Positions 6,210 through 14,041 of a stretch of 22,061 bases of DNA are shown here, one piece after another (within the stretch, counting starts at the first letter, position 1; each line of letters begins with the position of its first letter). Source of the DNA: a virus; the IMG/VR virus record IMGVR_UViG_3300020122_000387, positions 1-22,061 of that record. The stretch is one strand, 5' to 3'. The notes under the pieces are model-generated. The model worked only from the letters and a program-made list of their open reading frames with translations. It was not told the DNA's origin and did no database searches. The position numbers and the translations under genes are program-made.

Positions 6210-6935
6210 TTAAAAATCATCCCAATCAACTTCCGTGTCAGGAGTTATTTGTTTTTCTTCTTTAGGTTTACTTTCTTCAATCTTTTGATACACCTCAACA
6301 AATGCTTTGTTTCCTTTAACTTCGCCGGCGGTTGTTTTTACTGTTAAATCAAGGTCAGCGAAGTCATCGGTTTCAATGGGTTTGGTTACAGGTTTTGCTA
6401 TTATTGCTGAACGACTTTTACCAACACTATTATCAACTTGCCTGTAACCAATAAATTCATCATACGGCTCTCCACCATTATTTTTCGGATCTCCTTTTAT
6501 ATTAGGCCTGTTCTCAGGGTTACTGCATACCATACTTCCAAACACTAAGTAATGAATAACCGGCTGTCCTGTAGTTTCATCTAAAACATGATCCTCGCCA
6601 TCAATATCATGCAATTCCTTAACAAATAACCACAACCTTTTACCAACAGCCTCCGCTTTGAATTTACCGGTTTGAGCTACCTTTTCAAGGTCAATCTCAG
6701 CATGAGCACACATCTTTTTAAATAACCATTCTTTATCACCGCCTATATAATAGGTCTGCTCAATAGTTTTACAATAGCTGTCTGAAAATTTAATTACTAA
6801 GCAAGTATCTCCTGACGGAGTAACTACTGGGTTTTTATCAGCATCTTTAAGTATGGAGGCCTCTGTTATTGTAACGAGATGCACTCCGGTTTGTAATTGT
6901 TCTTCTTTCTTCATTATTTCTTGATTAAAGCCCAT
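6210..6935 (-). CDS. Probable ssDNA-binding/recombination protein with acidic tail
   Basis: 241 aa. Residues about 14-150 form a beta-rich domain (GVHLVTITEASI, CLVIKFSDS, QTYYIGGDKEWLFKKMCAHA, GKRLWLFVKELHD) of the kind seen in phage DUF669-like proteins, which lie in recombination operons. From about 175 on it is low-complexity with many Glu/Lys/Thr and ends TEVDWDDF, an acidic tip with a terminal Phe as in SSB proteins, which recruit partner enzymes. It lies 3 nt downstream of the second SSB-like gene. The ssDNA-binding role is inferred from layout and tail; no catalytic motif is present. Confidence 0.55.
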   Translation of the reverse strand: MGFNQEIMKKEEQLQTGVHLVTITEASILKDADKNPVVTPSGDTCLVIKFSDSYCKTIEQTYYIGGDKEWLFKKMCAHAEIDLEKVAQTGKFKAEAVGKRLWLFVKELHDIDGEDHVLDETTGQPVIHYLVFGSMVCSNPENRPNIKGDPKNNGGEPYDEFIGYRQVDNSVGKSRSAIIAKPVTKPIETDDFADLDLTVKTTAGEVKGNKAFVEVYQKIEESKPKEEKQITPDTEVDWDDF

Positions 6936-6937
6936 AA

Positions 6938-7726
6938 TTAAAATGGTAGATCATCTTCGGGGGTTACAAAATCATTGACTGCTTGTTGCGCTGCTCTATT
7001 TCTCATAACAGGTTCAGGGGTTTCTTCCGGCAATACAACAGGAGCAACTAATTTAGCTTCTTCTTCAGGGGTTGGTTTAGGAACATTGCTTCCATTAGCA
7101 AAATAATTTTTAAGATAATCCTGTAAAAGAAGGTCAAGTTCCAGGGCTTTTTGATTTGTTTCAGCCTTAATTGGTTTAAGGGTGAATATTGGCATCTTAT
7201 AATCTACCTTTCCTTTCTTATGATCTGAGCAACCTATCACACAAATAGCATTTGCGTAAACCTCTTTAGATCCTTTCAGTTTTATAAACTCAATCCAAGC
7301 ACTTAGGCAAGCCCCTGACATCTTTATATGCCCAATTGTTAGCTCTTTGTTTGCGTTCATATAAGCGATATAAACTGAGGCTGCATAATCCATTGATGAA
7401 TCTTTACCTTTAATATCCGCCCACAAACCTTCTTCATACTTTTCTTTTCCACATCGAACAAACAATTTGTCGGTTTTAACATTTCTCACTTCATTAGAGT
7501 AAAATCCACCCTTTTTAGCATCTGAATAGCCGGTTATAGTTGATAGAATATCCAATACAATAAAGGTAAACGGCAGAGGAATACTAATATTCATTCCTTT
7601 CTTACCTGTTTTTGGATTATCTAATTCCTTATCGTAATATTGGAATATACCATCATCTCCCTTAAATTGGAAGAAGCGGTTGGCTGGATTTATGAGGCGT
7701 TCGCCTTCAGGATTGCTTCTTGACAT
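6938..7726 (-). CDS. Phage single-stranded DNA-binding protein
   Basis: 262 aa. A folded part (1-210) begins NPANRFFQFKGDDGIFQYYD and contains ISIPLPFTFIVLDILSTITG, a start I recall from ssDNA-binding proteins of Bacteroidota phages. A Pro/Glu/Val-rich linker (about 215-245) leads to the tip FVTPEDDLPF, a near copy of the SSB C-terminal DDIPF that docks helicases and nucleases. Its promoter lies at 7756-7787, making it the first gene of a transcript that continues into the recombination genes. It would coat ssDNA during replication and recombination. Confidence 0.7.
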   Translation of the reverse strand: MSRSNPEGERLINPANRFFQFKGDDGIFQYYDKELDNPKTGKKGMNISIPLPFTFIVLDILSTITGYSDAKKGGFYSNEVRNVKTDKLFVRCGKEKYEEGLWADIKGKDSSMDYAASVYIAYMNANKELTIGHIKMSGACLSAWIEFIKLKGSKEVYANAICVIGCSDHKKGKVDYKMPIFTLKPIKAETNQKALELDLLLQDYLKNYFANGSNVPKPTPEEEAKLVAPVVLPEETPEPVMRNRAAQQAVNDFVTPEDDLPF

Positions 7727-7755
7727 TTTGTGTGTTTTTAGTTATTAATTTTTGA

Positions 7756-7787
7756 CAAATGTAATACGGTTTGTTAAATTATGCAAA
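7756..7787 (-). promoter_or_regulatory. Bacteroidota-type promoter for the SSB and recombination genes
   Basis: On the minus strand: TTTG (7787-7784), a 20-nt spacer, TACATTTG (7763-7756, fits TAnnTTTG). A start near 7750 leaves a short leader to the ATG at 7726. The 42-nt block 7746-7787 matches 16689-16730 at 39 positions, including nearly the whole spacer, so a shared regulator is likely. The spacer holds GTTTG-N10-CAAAC. Confidence 0.8.
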
Positions 7788-7811
7788 CTTATTTTGAATT
7801 ATTTTTTAATT

Positions 7812-7946
7812 TTATTTGTTGCTCCCTTCAATTACAATATCATCTATACTTGACGGCATTATTAAACCCGATAAGCAGACTAATATAAAAATGAATATTA
7901 TAATTAATATTTTCTTAATCAATGTAACAATCGTCAATAAATTCAT
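7812..7946 (-). CDS. 44-aa small membrane protein
   Basis: Starts MNLLTIVTLIKKILIIIFIF and continues ILVCLSGLIMPSSIDDIVIE, then GSNK. One strongly hydrophobic segment (about 12-30) is followed by a short acidic tail. A cysteine follows the core, but ILVC is a poor lipobox because the -1 residue is Val. The ATG lies inside the 99-aa gene, overlapping it by 32 nt; TTG at 7922 is an alternative start. It sits just before the promoter at 7756-7787. Confidence 0.5.
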   Translation of the reverse strand: MNLLTIVTLIKKILIIIFIFILVCLSGLIMPSSIDDIVIEGSNK

Positions 7947-8214
7947 GGGCCCAGGAGTTAGCTTTTTTTGCAATCTTATATCTATTTTTGAATATTTTCA
8001 TTTTAGCCTTATATGCTTTGGTTTTATTTCTGTTTTTTTGTTTAGCAGAAACAACAAACTTCGCAACTCTTGCTAATGCTATTGGCTTATGATGCTTTAT
8101 TTGAACTCCTAATGCTTTCACATAAGAGGTTAATAATTTCTTTACTTCTTCCTGAGATGCAAATTTATTAGGGTTACGTTGATAAATAATAGATGCTATC
8201 TCCGAAATTGTCAT
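7915..8214 (-). CDS. Small basic hypothetical protein
   Basis: 99 aa. N-terminus MTISEIASIIYQRNPNKFAS followed by a helical Lys-rich region (AKQKNRNKTKAYKAKMKIFK). The first helix resembles the start of the next gene upstream (MTIIEIIDKYKL), which may reflect a common leader helix or duplication. High Lys content suggests nucleic-acid binding, but no domain is recognised. Spacing to its upstream neighbour is 3 nt. Confidence 0.55.
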   Translation of the reverse strand: MTISEIASIIYQRNPNKFASQEEVKKLLTSYVKALGVQIKHHKPIALARVAKFVVSAKQKNRNKTKAYKAKMKIFKNRYKIAKKANSWAHEFIDDCYID

Positions 8215-8217
8215 TAG

Positions 8218-8475
8218 TTATACTTCAAATGGAGGAATTGGAAATCTTTTTATGGTATCGCCCACTGCTTTAATTGTAATAGCAATATCACTTCCTGCTT
8301 TTTCTGCCTTAGTTAAATTAGTTGGATGTAATAAAGTGACTGATATGTTTTCAATTGTTTTTTTACACCCTTTATCCCATACATATTTAGCATATTCATT
8401 AAGAGCTTTTTCCAGATCTATATGTGATGCTGACCCCGTTAATTTATATTTATCTATAATTTCTATTATTGTCAT
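8218..8475 (-). CDS. Hypothetical protein
   Basis: 85 aa, not recognised. Helical first half (EIIDKYKLTGSASHIDLEKA, then LNEYAKYVWDKGCKKTIEN) and a beta-like second half (AGSDIAITIKAVGDTIKRFP), ending IPPFEV. No signal or membrane segment. It starts 4 nt after the 281-aa gene ends, so both are on one transcript. Confidence 0.6.
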   Translation of the reverse strand: MTIIEIIDKYKLTGSASHIDLEKALNEYAKYVWDKGCKKTIENISVTLLHPTNLTKAEKAGSDIAITIKAVGDTIKRFPIPPFEV

Positions 8476-8479
8476 AATT

Positions 8480-9325
8480 TTAACGTATTACAAGTGATTG
8501 TTCAGGATAAAAACGAATACCAAAATGAGTGGCTTCTGTTTCAAGGCTACCTGCCTCACGCGCTTGTTTCATCCACTCTTTAACTTTAGATTCATCGACC
8601 ATAAGAAATTTGGCTGGAACTTTCGTCATATCCATTATCTCAAATTTCCAAATCGTTTTTATTCCTTGTTGTTTTAATGGCACATCTTCGATATGAATAA
8701 CTTCAACAGCGGCTTTCATTTCTTCTTTAGCTGTTTCTTGAATTTGTTCTACAACTTCTATTTTTGCCGGATTTAATAATGCTTGTTTTTTAGCCGATCC
8801 GTAAAGTTTAATTTGTGCCAAAACTGCTTGTGCTTCTGTATTTATTTCTCCCCATATTTCAACGTCTCCAAAAATAGGAATGTAAGAATTATATACATTT
8901 TTTAATGATTCCATATCAATGGCTTTATCAATATGTTGTATAATAAGTTCTTTTTGAACAAATAGTTTTTGACGTAACGATTCAATTTTGTGTGCTGCTA
9001 ATTGCTGTTTACGTTGTTCTTCCTGTTTGTATTTAAGAATAGCCGCTTTGCCTGTTTTTATACTTTCAGTGAGAACATCTATTACTGAGGCAGCAGCAGC
9101 ATCAATAGCTTTACCCATTTGAAAATACGGGTCTTTTAATTCTTTACGCTTTGTTTCTACTTGTTTTTCAAAGGAATTAGCTTTTGAGATTATCTGTATT
9201 GCTAATCTTTCTGTTACTTCATCGGTAACGGTTATGCTTATGCATTGTTGGCTAAGTTCATTAGCTGCATTTTTAAGTAGTTCAAATTTTTGAACACTTT
9301 CATTTTTAATTTTTTCTAGTTCCAT
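8480..9325 (-). CDS. Conserved phage coiled-coil protein of the recombination region
   Basis: 281 aa. Residues 1-130 are helical, with a likely coiled coil (KANSFEKQVETKRKELKDPY, then KYKQEEQRKQQLAAHKIESL). The C-terminal 65 residues have a motif that I recall from many phage proteins beside SSB/recombinase genes: IKTIWKFEIMDMTKVPAKFL, then MVDESKVKEWMKQAREAGS, then GIRFYPEQSLVIR. The known family has no assigned activity; gene position suggests a recombination or replication accessory. The leader has the AACAACTAAAAC motif. It starts 23 nt after dnaB ends. Confidence 0.7.
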   Translation of the reverse strand: MELEKIKNESVQKFELLKNAANELSQQCISITVTDEVTERLAIQIISKANSFEKQVETKRKELKDPYFQMGKAIDAAAASVIDVLTESIKTGKAAILKYKQEEQRKQQLAAHKIESLRQKLFVQKELIIQHIDKAIDMESLKNVYNSYIPIFGDVEIWGEINTEAQAVLAQIKLYGSAKKQALLNPAKIEVVEQIQETAKEEMKAAVEVIHIEDVPLKQQGIKTIWKFEIMDMTKVPAKFLMVDESKVKEWMKQAREAGSLETEATHFGIRFYPEQSLVIR

Positions 9326-9348
9326 TGTGTATAGTTTTAGTTGTTAGG

Positions 9349-10740
9349 TTAAAATGGATCTTCTTCTGTTGGTGATTGATTAAATACAATCTCTTCTTCT
9401 TTAGGTATTAAACTTTCAAATTTGGTTAAGTATCCAATGAATTTCAATAATATTGTTCCCTGCTTTCCATTTCGGTGTTTAGCAAATATGATTTCCGCAA
9501 TACCCTTTGTACTAGAGCCATCTGAAAACGATTCTACTTTGTAATATTCCGGCCGGTGTATTAACAACACAATATCAGCATCATTACCAATAGCCTCAGA
9601 TTCTCTCAGATCACTTAACATTGGTCGTTTATCTGCTCTCTTCTCATTATCTTTATTGAGTTGTGATAAAGCAATAACAGGTATTTGCAACTCCTTTGCT
9701 AATTTCTTCAACCCTCCACTTATACTTGCTACTTCCTGCTCTCTATTACCCTTTGTTTCTTTAGTGCCCTTCATTAGCTGAAGATAATCTACAATTAACA
9801 ATTCAATATGGTGTTCTTTTTTAAGTTTCCTGGCCTTTGTAGTCAGTTCACTTATTGATATACCTGCTGTATCGTCAATGAATAGATTCGACTCTATCAA
9901 ATGCTTCATTTGCTTTTCCAGCTCCAACATTTTCTCTCCGGAAATCCCATCTCTTTGAAACTTATTTAAAGCGATGTTACTTTCTAATGAAAAAATACGA
10001 GAGGCTAATTGTATAGCTGCCATCTCCAATGAAAATATTGCTATTGGCTTATTATTGTTAATGGCAGCATTACGGGCTATGTTTAAGGCAAGTGATGTTT
10101 TACCCATTGAAGACCTGCCCGCAATAATTATCAAATCCGGTTGTTGCCAGCCTCCTGTTATTTTATCTAATTCAGGATAACCAGACGGAACACCGGTAAG
10201 CCCCTTTTGTTCTAATAGCTTAATATTTCTTTCGGAAATGTTTTGCCACATTGTATTTAACTTATATGCTTTCTGTTGAGTTAATCCGATTGTAAGTGAT
10301 GTTAAATTTTTATCAGCATATTCAATTAATTCAAAAACATCTGTTCCTTCGTTATAAGCTGTAGTTAACGACTCTGAGGCTATTCGTATTAGTTCTCTTT
10401 TTAAAAACTGTTGTAAAATTATACGAGCGTGAAACTCGGTATTCCCCATGTATTTATTGGTAAGCTGAGAAATGTAATAAGCTCCTCCACAAATATCCAA
10501 CTCCTTTGTTTTTTTTAATTCTTGTGCTACAGTTAAAATATCAACTGGTTCGTTACGTTTATAAATGTTAACGATACCCCGATATATACGGGCATGAGAG
10601 TCTTTGTAAAACGATTGCACAGTAAGAATGTCTACTATATTAATTAATGTTTCATTTTGTAATAACATTCCTGCTAATACATTCTCTTCACTTTCTATTG
10701 CTTGCGGTGGTAATCTTCCTTCTATTTTAGAGCTCATCAT
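9349..10740 (-). CDS. dnaB: Replicative DNA helicase DnaB
   Basis: 463 aa, full length. An N-terminal helical domain (about 12-110, PPQAIESEENVLAGMLLQNE) binds primase and loader. The RecA-like motor starts near 180: Walker A AGRSSMGKT (207-215), SLEM (237-240), Walker B LLIVDYLQL (314-322), then LSQLN (358-362), DLRESEAIGNDAD (377-389) and KHRNG (421-425), which carries the arginine finger. All motifs are intact. It unwinds DNA 5'-to-3' as a hexamer ahead of the phage fork. The upstream gene, which overlaps by 14 nt, is probably its loader. The tail is acidic. Confidence 0.97.
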   Translation of the reverse strand: MMSSKIEGRLPPQAIESEENVLAGMLLQNETLINIVDILTVQSFYKDSHARIYRGIVNIYKRNEPVDILTVAQELKKTKELDICGGAYYISQLTNKYMGNTEFHARIILQQFLKRELIRIASESLTTAYNEGTDVFELIEYADKNLTSLTIGLTQQKAYKLNTMWQNISERNIKLLEQKGLTGVPSGYPELDKITGGWQQPDLIIIAGRSSMGKTSLALNIARNAAINNNKPIAIFSLEMAAIQLASRIFSLESNIALNKFQRDGISGEKMLELEKQMKHLIESNLFIDDTAGISISELTTKARKLKKEHHIELLIVDYLQLMKGTKETKGNREQEVASISGGLKKLAKELQIPVIALSQLNKDNEKRADKRPMLSDLRESEAIGNDADIVLLIHRPEYYKVESFSDGSSTKGIAEIIFAKHRNGKQGTILLKFIGYLTKFESLIPKEEEIVFNQSPTEEDPF

Positions 10741-11344
10741 CTGTGAAAGTTTGTGGTTTACTCATTACTACAATATTTTTGTCTTCTGCCTTTTTAATAT
10801 TTTTTGGTGTAAGGTCATCGTTCCAATATTGATATTGAGGATTTAACCAGGAAGATGTATCCTTTTTAAATGTGTCCGTATCGTTGCACCACTTTGTATA
10901 TACTTTATACTTTTCACATAAGGTTTCATGAGTAACAACTTTAATGGCTCTCTCATACATCTTACGTGCTGATGCTTTATTTCCTTTGGGTGCAATTAGC
11001 CAAAAATCCTCAAACTGGCTTAATACATCAAATTCTGAATCCCATACTGTTGTTGTTGTAACAATACCTGTTTCATGACGATACACTATATTTTTTTCTT
11101 TTAGCCCTTTCCATATTATAGGTAAGATGTTCGGTTCTAATCCTGTTGCTTTCCATAAATCACCATAGGTAATACGTGTAGTGTGTTTATCTTGCCATTG
11201 TTTGATAAAATCAGCTAATATATATTCATCATTAGTAAGGTTTAATTTAACTCGTATTTTATGATTAATAATAGATGATCCAACAACAAAACGATTGTTG
11301 GTACTTTTACTAAATATCATCCATTTTTTACCAAGTTCTGCCAT
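10727..11344 (-). CDS. Winged-helix replication protein, probable helicase loader or origin binder
   Basis: 205 aa. Residues about 35-95 read as a winged helix (LTNDEYILADFIKQW, ITYGDLWKATGLEPNILPII, IVYRHETGIVTTTT). Residues 110-180 carry the FW...P-K-x-x-x-x-A-x-x-x-Y/W-x-x-A and W-L-N-P-x-x-x-x-W-x-D-D pattern (FEDFWLIAPKGNKASARKMY; SSWLNPQYQYWNDD) common to DnaD-like phage replication proteins. These bridge an origin and DnaB. The 14-nt overlap with dnaB is the usual arrangement of initiator/loader and helicase. The exact role is inferred. Confidence 0.65.
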   Translation of the reverse strand: MAELGKKWMIFSKSTNNRFVVGSSIINHKIRVKLNLTNDEYILADFIKQWQDKHTTRITYGDLWKATGLEPNILPIIWKGLKEKNIVYRHETGIVTTTTVWDSEFDVLSQFEDFWLIAPKGNKASARKMYERAIKVVTHETLCEKYKVYTKWCNDTDTFKKDTSSWLNPQYQYWNDDLTPKNIKKAEDKNIVVMSKPQTFTDDEL

Positions 11345-11345
11345 A

Positions 11346-11711
11346 CTATTTTACAACTTTAAGATTTGCCAATGGTTGCGATATTTCAATTTTAGGTTTG
11401 TCAGCACCTTGTTTAATAGACTCTCCATAAACAAATCCGGCAAGTTCCTCGGCCCACAATGCCATAAGCCTATTAGTCTGTTTAACCATGTTCATATATT
11501 CCTTCGATTGTTTATCCTTTTTTAACACATCAGGACGGCTATCTCGTTTAATCAAATCAGATGTAATATCTCGAAGGTAAATAGCATTAGCGAGATTATT
11601 CTCGTGGCACACCTGATACCTCATTAGAAATTCATTAGGATGTAATTCTAATTCGTAATCCATCTTACCTGTTAATTGGAATGACGGTAATTCTTTTTTT
11701 TCTTCGCTCAT
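11346..11711 (-). CDS. Hypothetical protein of the replication operon
   Basis: 121 aa, not recognised. Helical and charged. Notable segments are ELELHPNEFLMRYQVCHENN, LANAIYLRDITSDLIKRDSR and NRLMALWAEELAGFVYGESI. No signal peptide or motif. It ends 1 nt before the loader-like gene, and its ATG overlaps the stop of the 67-aa membrane gene (ATGA). Location suggests a replication accessory, unproven. Confidence 0.6.
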   Translation of the reverse strand: MSEEKKELPSFQLTGKMDYELELHPNEFLMRYQVCHENNLANAIYLRDITSDLIKRDSRPDVLKKDKQSKEYMNMVKQTNRLMALWAEELAGFVYGESIKQGADKPKIEISQPLANLKVVK

Positions 11712-11911
11712 GATTTTTTATTTTTAAAATATTCATTAATATATACTATAGAAGCAATGGTATTACATACCGGTAACAAGCATAAGATAGTGCCATCTAA
11801 TAAATCAGGTTTTCCATATAAGTAACATCTTTCATGGAAAGTCTTTTTGAAAAATTTATACCCTCCATATATGGACAAAATATAAATTATAGTTAAAATA
11901 GTACAGATCAT
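11708..11911 (-). CDS. 67-aa membrane protein, two predicted spans
   Basis: Hydrophobic segments at about residues 2-20 (ICTILTIIYILSIYGGYKFF) and 38-58 (DGTILCLLPVCNTIASIVYI), with a basic loop and basic tail (YFKNKKS). It has ATGA overlaps at both ends. Function unknown; it sits between two replication genes together with a secreted protein, so the pair may be an accessory insertion. Confidence 0.6.
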   Translation of the reverse strand: MICTILTIIYILSIYGGYKFFKKTFHERCYLYGKPDLLDGTILCLLPVCNTIASIVYINEYFKNKKS

Positions 11912-12213
11912 TGTCTTCGTAGATTATAAAAGTTAAAATTATTGTATTGTAGATTATTTAATGGAATAATATTTCCTTGAGGTACTCCATACGGATTAGT
12001 AATAATTAATCCATTATACGTTGGCACAACATATAAAACAGACGTTCCATAATTATTAGTTATCACCTCTAACGGTTGCCCGTAATTATAATTATACATA
12101 TTGCCATAGTTTGGAGTAGTATACAAGTAGTCATAACTAGCTTGTTGTGTTTGCGCTGTAACACTTATAGTAGCTAACAGCAACATCATTATAAATAATA
12201 GTTTTTTCATCAT
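11908..12213 (-). CDS. Small secreted Tyr/Asn-rich protein
   Basis: 101 aa. A clear signal peptide: MMKK, a hydrophobic core (LLFIMMLLLATISV), then TAQ with a likely cut after TA (about residue 20). The mature part is very rich in Tyr and Asn (NYGNMYNYNYGQPLEV, NNLQYNNFNFYNLRRQ) with Gly-Val-Pro strands (ITNPYGVPQGN). It is probably exported to the periplasm or cell surface. An exported protein in the middle of a replication operon is unusual for a phage. ATGA overlaps join it to both neighbours. Confidence 0.65.
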   Translation of the reverse strand: MMKKLLFIMMLLLATISVTAQTQQASYDYLYTTPNYGNMYNYNYGQPLEVITNNYGTSVLYVVPTYNGLIITNPYGVPQGNIIPLNNLQYNNFNFYNLRRQ

Positions 12214-13865
12214 TGTAAGTCTTTAAATGGGAGTTTAGATTTTTGCAAAAACTCTTTTTGTTTTTTCTTTAGATCTTTATCCTCAATGATTTTCTTAGCC
12301 TTGGTATATTCTCCAACAGTTGCGCCTTGCGATACATCATAATTGTTAGCTGCTAAGAATTTTATTTGCCAATTTTGTGCTGGTGAATTAGATATAATAA
12401 CAGCACACATCTCTTTTGTATAATTATTGTTTTCTATATCATATCCTAAATCTTTAATCCATTTAAGTTGCCCTGGAGTTGCCGGATCTTGCATCCTTAT
12501 TGAAGTGCTAATTTCTACTTCTGGGAGTTTAAATAAATTAACTTTTTCGTCTTTGGTAGCGGAAGTGATACGCATCTTAACATCACGTTTAGTTATTAAT
12601 TCTAAGCGTTTTTGTTGAGTAATAAATGTTTTCTCTTCTAATGTCTTTGCTTTATCTAAAGTCCATGTATTAATTAATCGGTGACGAGAAGTAACATCTA
12701 CAAAATCTAGCACTATAACATTTTGTCCAAACTTCTCCACATAATCAGGAGTTTTTAAACGAGTCCCACGACCTATTGGTCCTTGTAAAAATTTAACTTG
12801 TGATTTAGTTGGTGTTGTAGATAATGTACATCCAATATTAGGATGATCGAATCCTGCAACTAATACATTACAATTTGTTAGTCCTATATATTCTCCACTT
12901 TTAAATTCATTGATGATCTTTTTTCTGTCAGTTGTTAATTCCTTATCCCCTACAACAAAATTGCATTTGATGCCGTTTTCGTTAAATTTATCACACAGAT
13001 CAATGGTGTGCTGCACATCATTGCAAAAAGCTAAAAACTGCCGACCTAGCGCATATTCTTTATATTTATCAACTATCAACTGATTACGTTCATCAGTATT
13101 AATTACTACTTCTAAATCTTTAGAATTTAATTCTCCAGCAGTTGTACGTACAGAATCAATATTTGTATTTGTTTTTACACGGATTGCATCTATCTCACAT
13201 AAGAATTTGTCTTTAATTCCTTGTTCAATAGTATATTCATATGCAATCTCATCAAAAATGTCTCCCATAAGCATTCCATCTGTTCTGTATGGAGTAGCTG
13301 ACAAACCTAATCTTATAAGTGGATTAAAATAGTCTAGTGATGTTTTGAAAGACTTAGCGCCAAAAAGATGACATTCGTCTGCAATAATAATAGTGAAATG
13401 ATTTTCATTTATCAAATCTAATCTTCTCCATAGAGTTTGCATTGATGCAATAACAATTGGCTTATCAATGATAAATAGATCAGCTTTAATTATACCGATA
13501 TTATCAGTAATTAATTTTATTTTTTCATCAAGGAATAGACCACTTTTGTTGTTCCTCAATAATTCTATCAATCCTCCATTTGATTCTATGGTATCAATTA
13601 AATCATTGTATGGCATTAATTCCAATTCAGATAAAAGGACTATTGCACTTTGCTCAAGTAATGATTCTTCATGCGTACCCCATAGTACCCTAAAATTTGA
13701 AGGGGACTCAATTTCCTTTTTAAACCGTTCTATAAATTTAACAGCGGTAAATGTTTTGCCTACACCAGTTGCTAAGGCCCACAATAATTTAGTAACTCCA
13801 GATCTCCATCGTTGGATGGTTTTATCAATAGCTTCTTGTTGATAATATCTAATCTCTCTTTTCAT
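12210..13865 (-). CDS. SF2 DNA helicase (DEAD/DEAH-type, UvsW/ResIII-like)
   Basis: 551 aa. Motif I ATGVGKT (32-38), Ia LWGTHEESLLEQ (61-72), motif II ADECH (162-166), motif III SATPYRTDG (189-197), C-terminal domain with LAFCNDVQHT (motif IV, about 278-287) and motif VI QGPIGRGTRL (361-370). This is the layout of UvsW and type III restriction motor subunits. UvsW remodels branched DNA and R-loops at phage replication forks, which suits the neighbours. No nuclease domain is present, so restriction is unlikely. After about 450 (PGQLKWIKDLGYDIENNNYT) there is a small helical domain and a Lys-rich end. It is the first protein gene after the tRNA cluster. Confidence 0.9.
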   Translation of the reverse strand: MKREIRYYQQEAIDKTIQRWRSGVTKLLWALATGVGKTFTAVKFIERFKKEIESPSNFRVLWGTHEESLLEQSAIVLLSELELMPYNDLIDTIESNGGLIELLRNNKSGLFLDEKIKLITDNIGIIKADLFIIDKPIVIASMQTLWRRLDLINENHFTIIIADECHLFGAKSFKTSLDYFNPLIRLGLSATPYRTDGMLMGDIFDEIAYEYTIEQGIKDKFLCEIDAIRVKTNTNIDSVRTTAGELNSKDLEVVINTDERNQLIVDKYKEYALGRQFLAFCNDVQHTIDLCDKFNENGIKCNFVVGDKELTTDRKKIINEFKSGEYIGLTNCNVLVAGFDHPNIGCTLSTTPTKSQVKFLQGPIGRGTRLKTPDYVEKFGQNVIVLDFVDVTSRHRLINTWTLDKAKTLEEKTFITQQKRLELITKRDVKMRITSATKDEKVNLFKLPEVEISTSIRMQDPATPGQLKWIKDLGYDIENNNYTKEMCAVIISNSPAQNWQIKFLAANNYDVSQGATVGEYTKAKKIIEDKDLKKKQKEFLQKSKLPFKDLQ

Positions 13866-13891
13866 AAATAAATTTAAATATCATATTGTAG

Positions 13892-13964
13892 TTTCACTTA
13901 TTGGACTCGAACCAATGACCCCTACATTAAGCGTGTAGTGCTCTACCAACTAAGCTAAAGTGAA
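13892..13964 (-). tRNA. tRNA-Lys (anticodon CTT), atypical G33
   Basis: 73 nt. The acceptor TTCACTT/AAGTGAA is perfect; D arm GCTTAGTTGGTAGAGC; anticodon stem CTACA/TGTAG; T arm ATTGG-TTCGAGT-CCAAT; discriminator A, CCA not encoded. The anticodon loop is CGCTTAA, so anticodon CTT is preceded by G at position 33 instead of the near-universal U. It lies 2 nt after tRNA-Gln(CTG). Confidence 0.85.
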
Positions 13965-13966
13965 AG

Positions 13967-14039
13967 TTGTGCCGCAAGGAGTCGAACCTTGATTTCATCC
14001 TCCAGATGGACGCGTCCTGAGCCATTAGACGAAAGCATA
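13967..14039 (-). tRNA. tRNA-Gln (anticodon CTG), imperfect acceptor stem
   Basis: 73 nt. D arm GTCTAATGGCTCAGGAC; anticodon stem CGTCC/GGATG with loop ATCTGGA (U33, anticodon CTG); T arm CAAGG-TTCGACT-CCTTG. The acceptor TATGCTT/CGGCACA has two mismatches (A2-C71, U7-C66) and one G-U pair, so this gene may be decaying or need editing. Anticodon CTG reads CAG. Confidence 0.75.
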
Positions 14040-14041
14040 AG

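Noticed and set aside
13468-13842. 124-codon rightward frame opposite the SF2 helicase
   Set aside because: The leftward frame has all helicase motifs; this frame shows no domain.
12210-13865. Type III restriction enzyme subunit
   Set aside because: Only motor domains are seen; there is no nuclease motif and no methyltransferase nearby.
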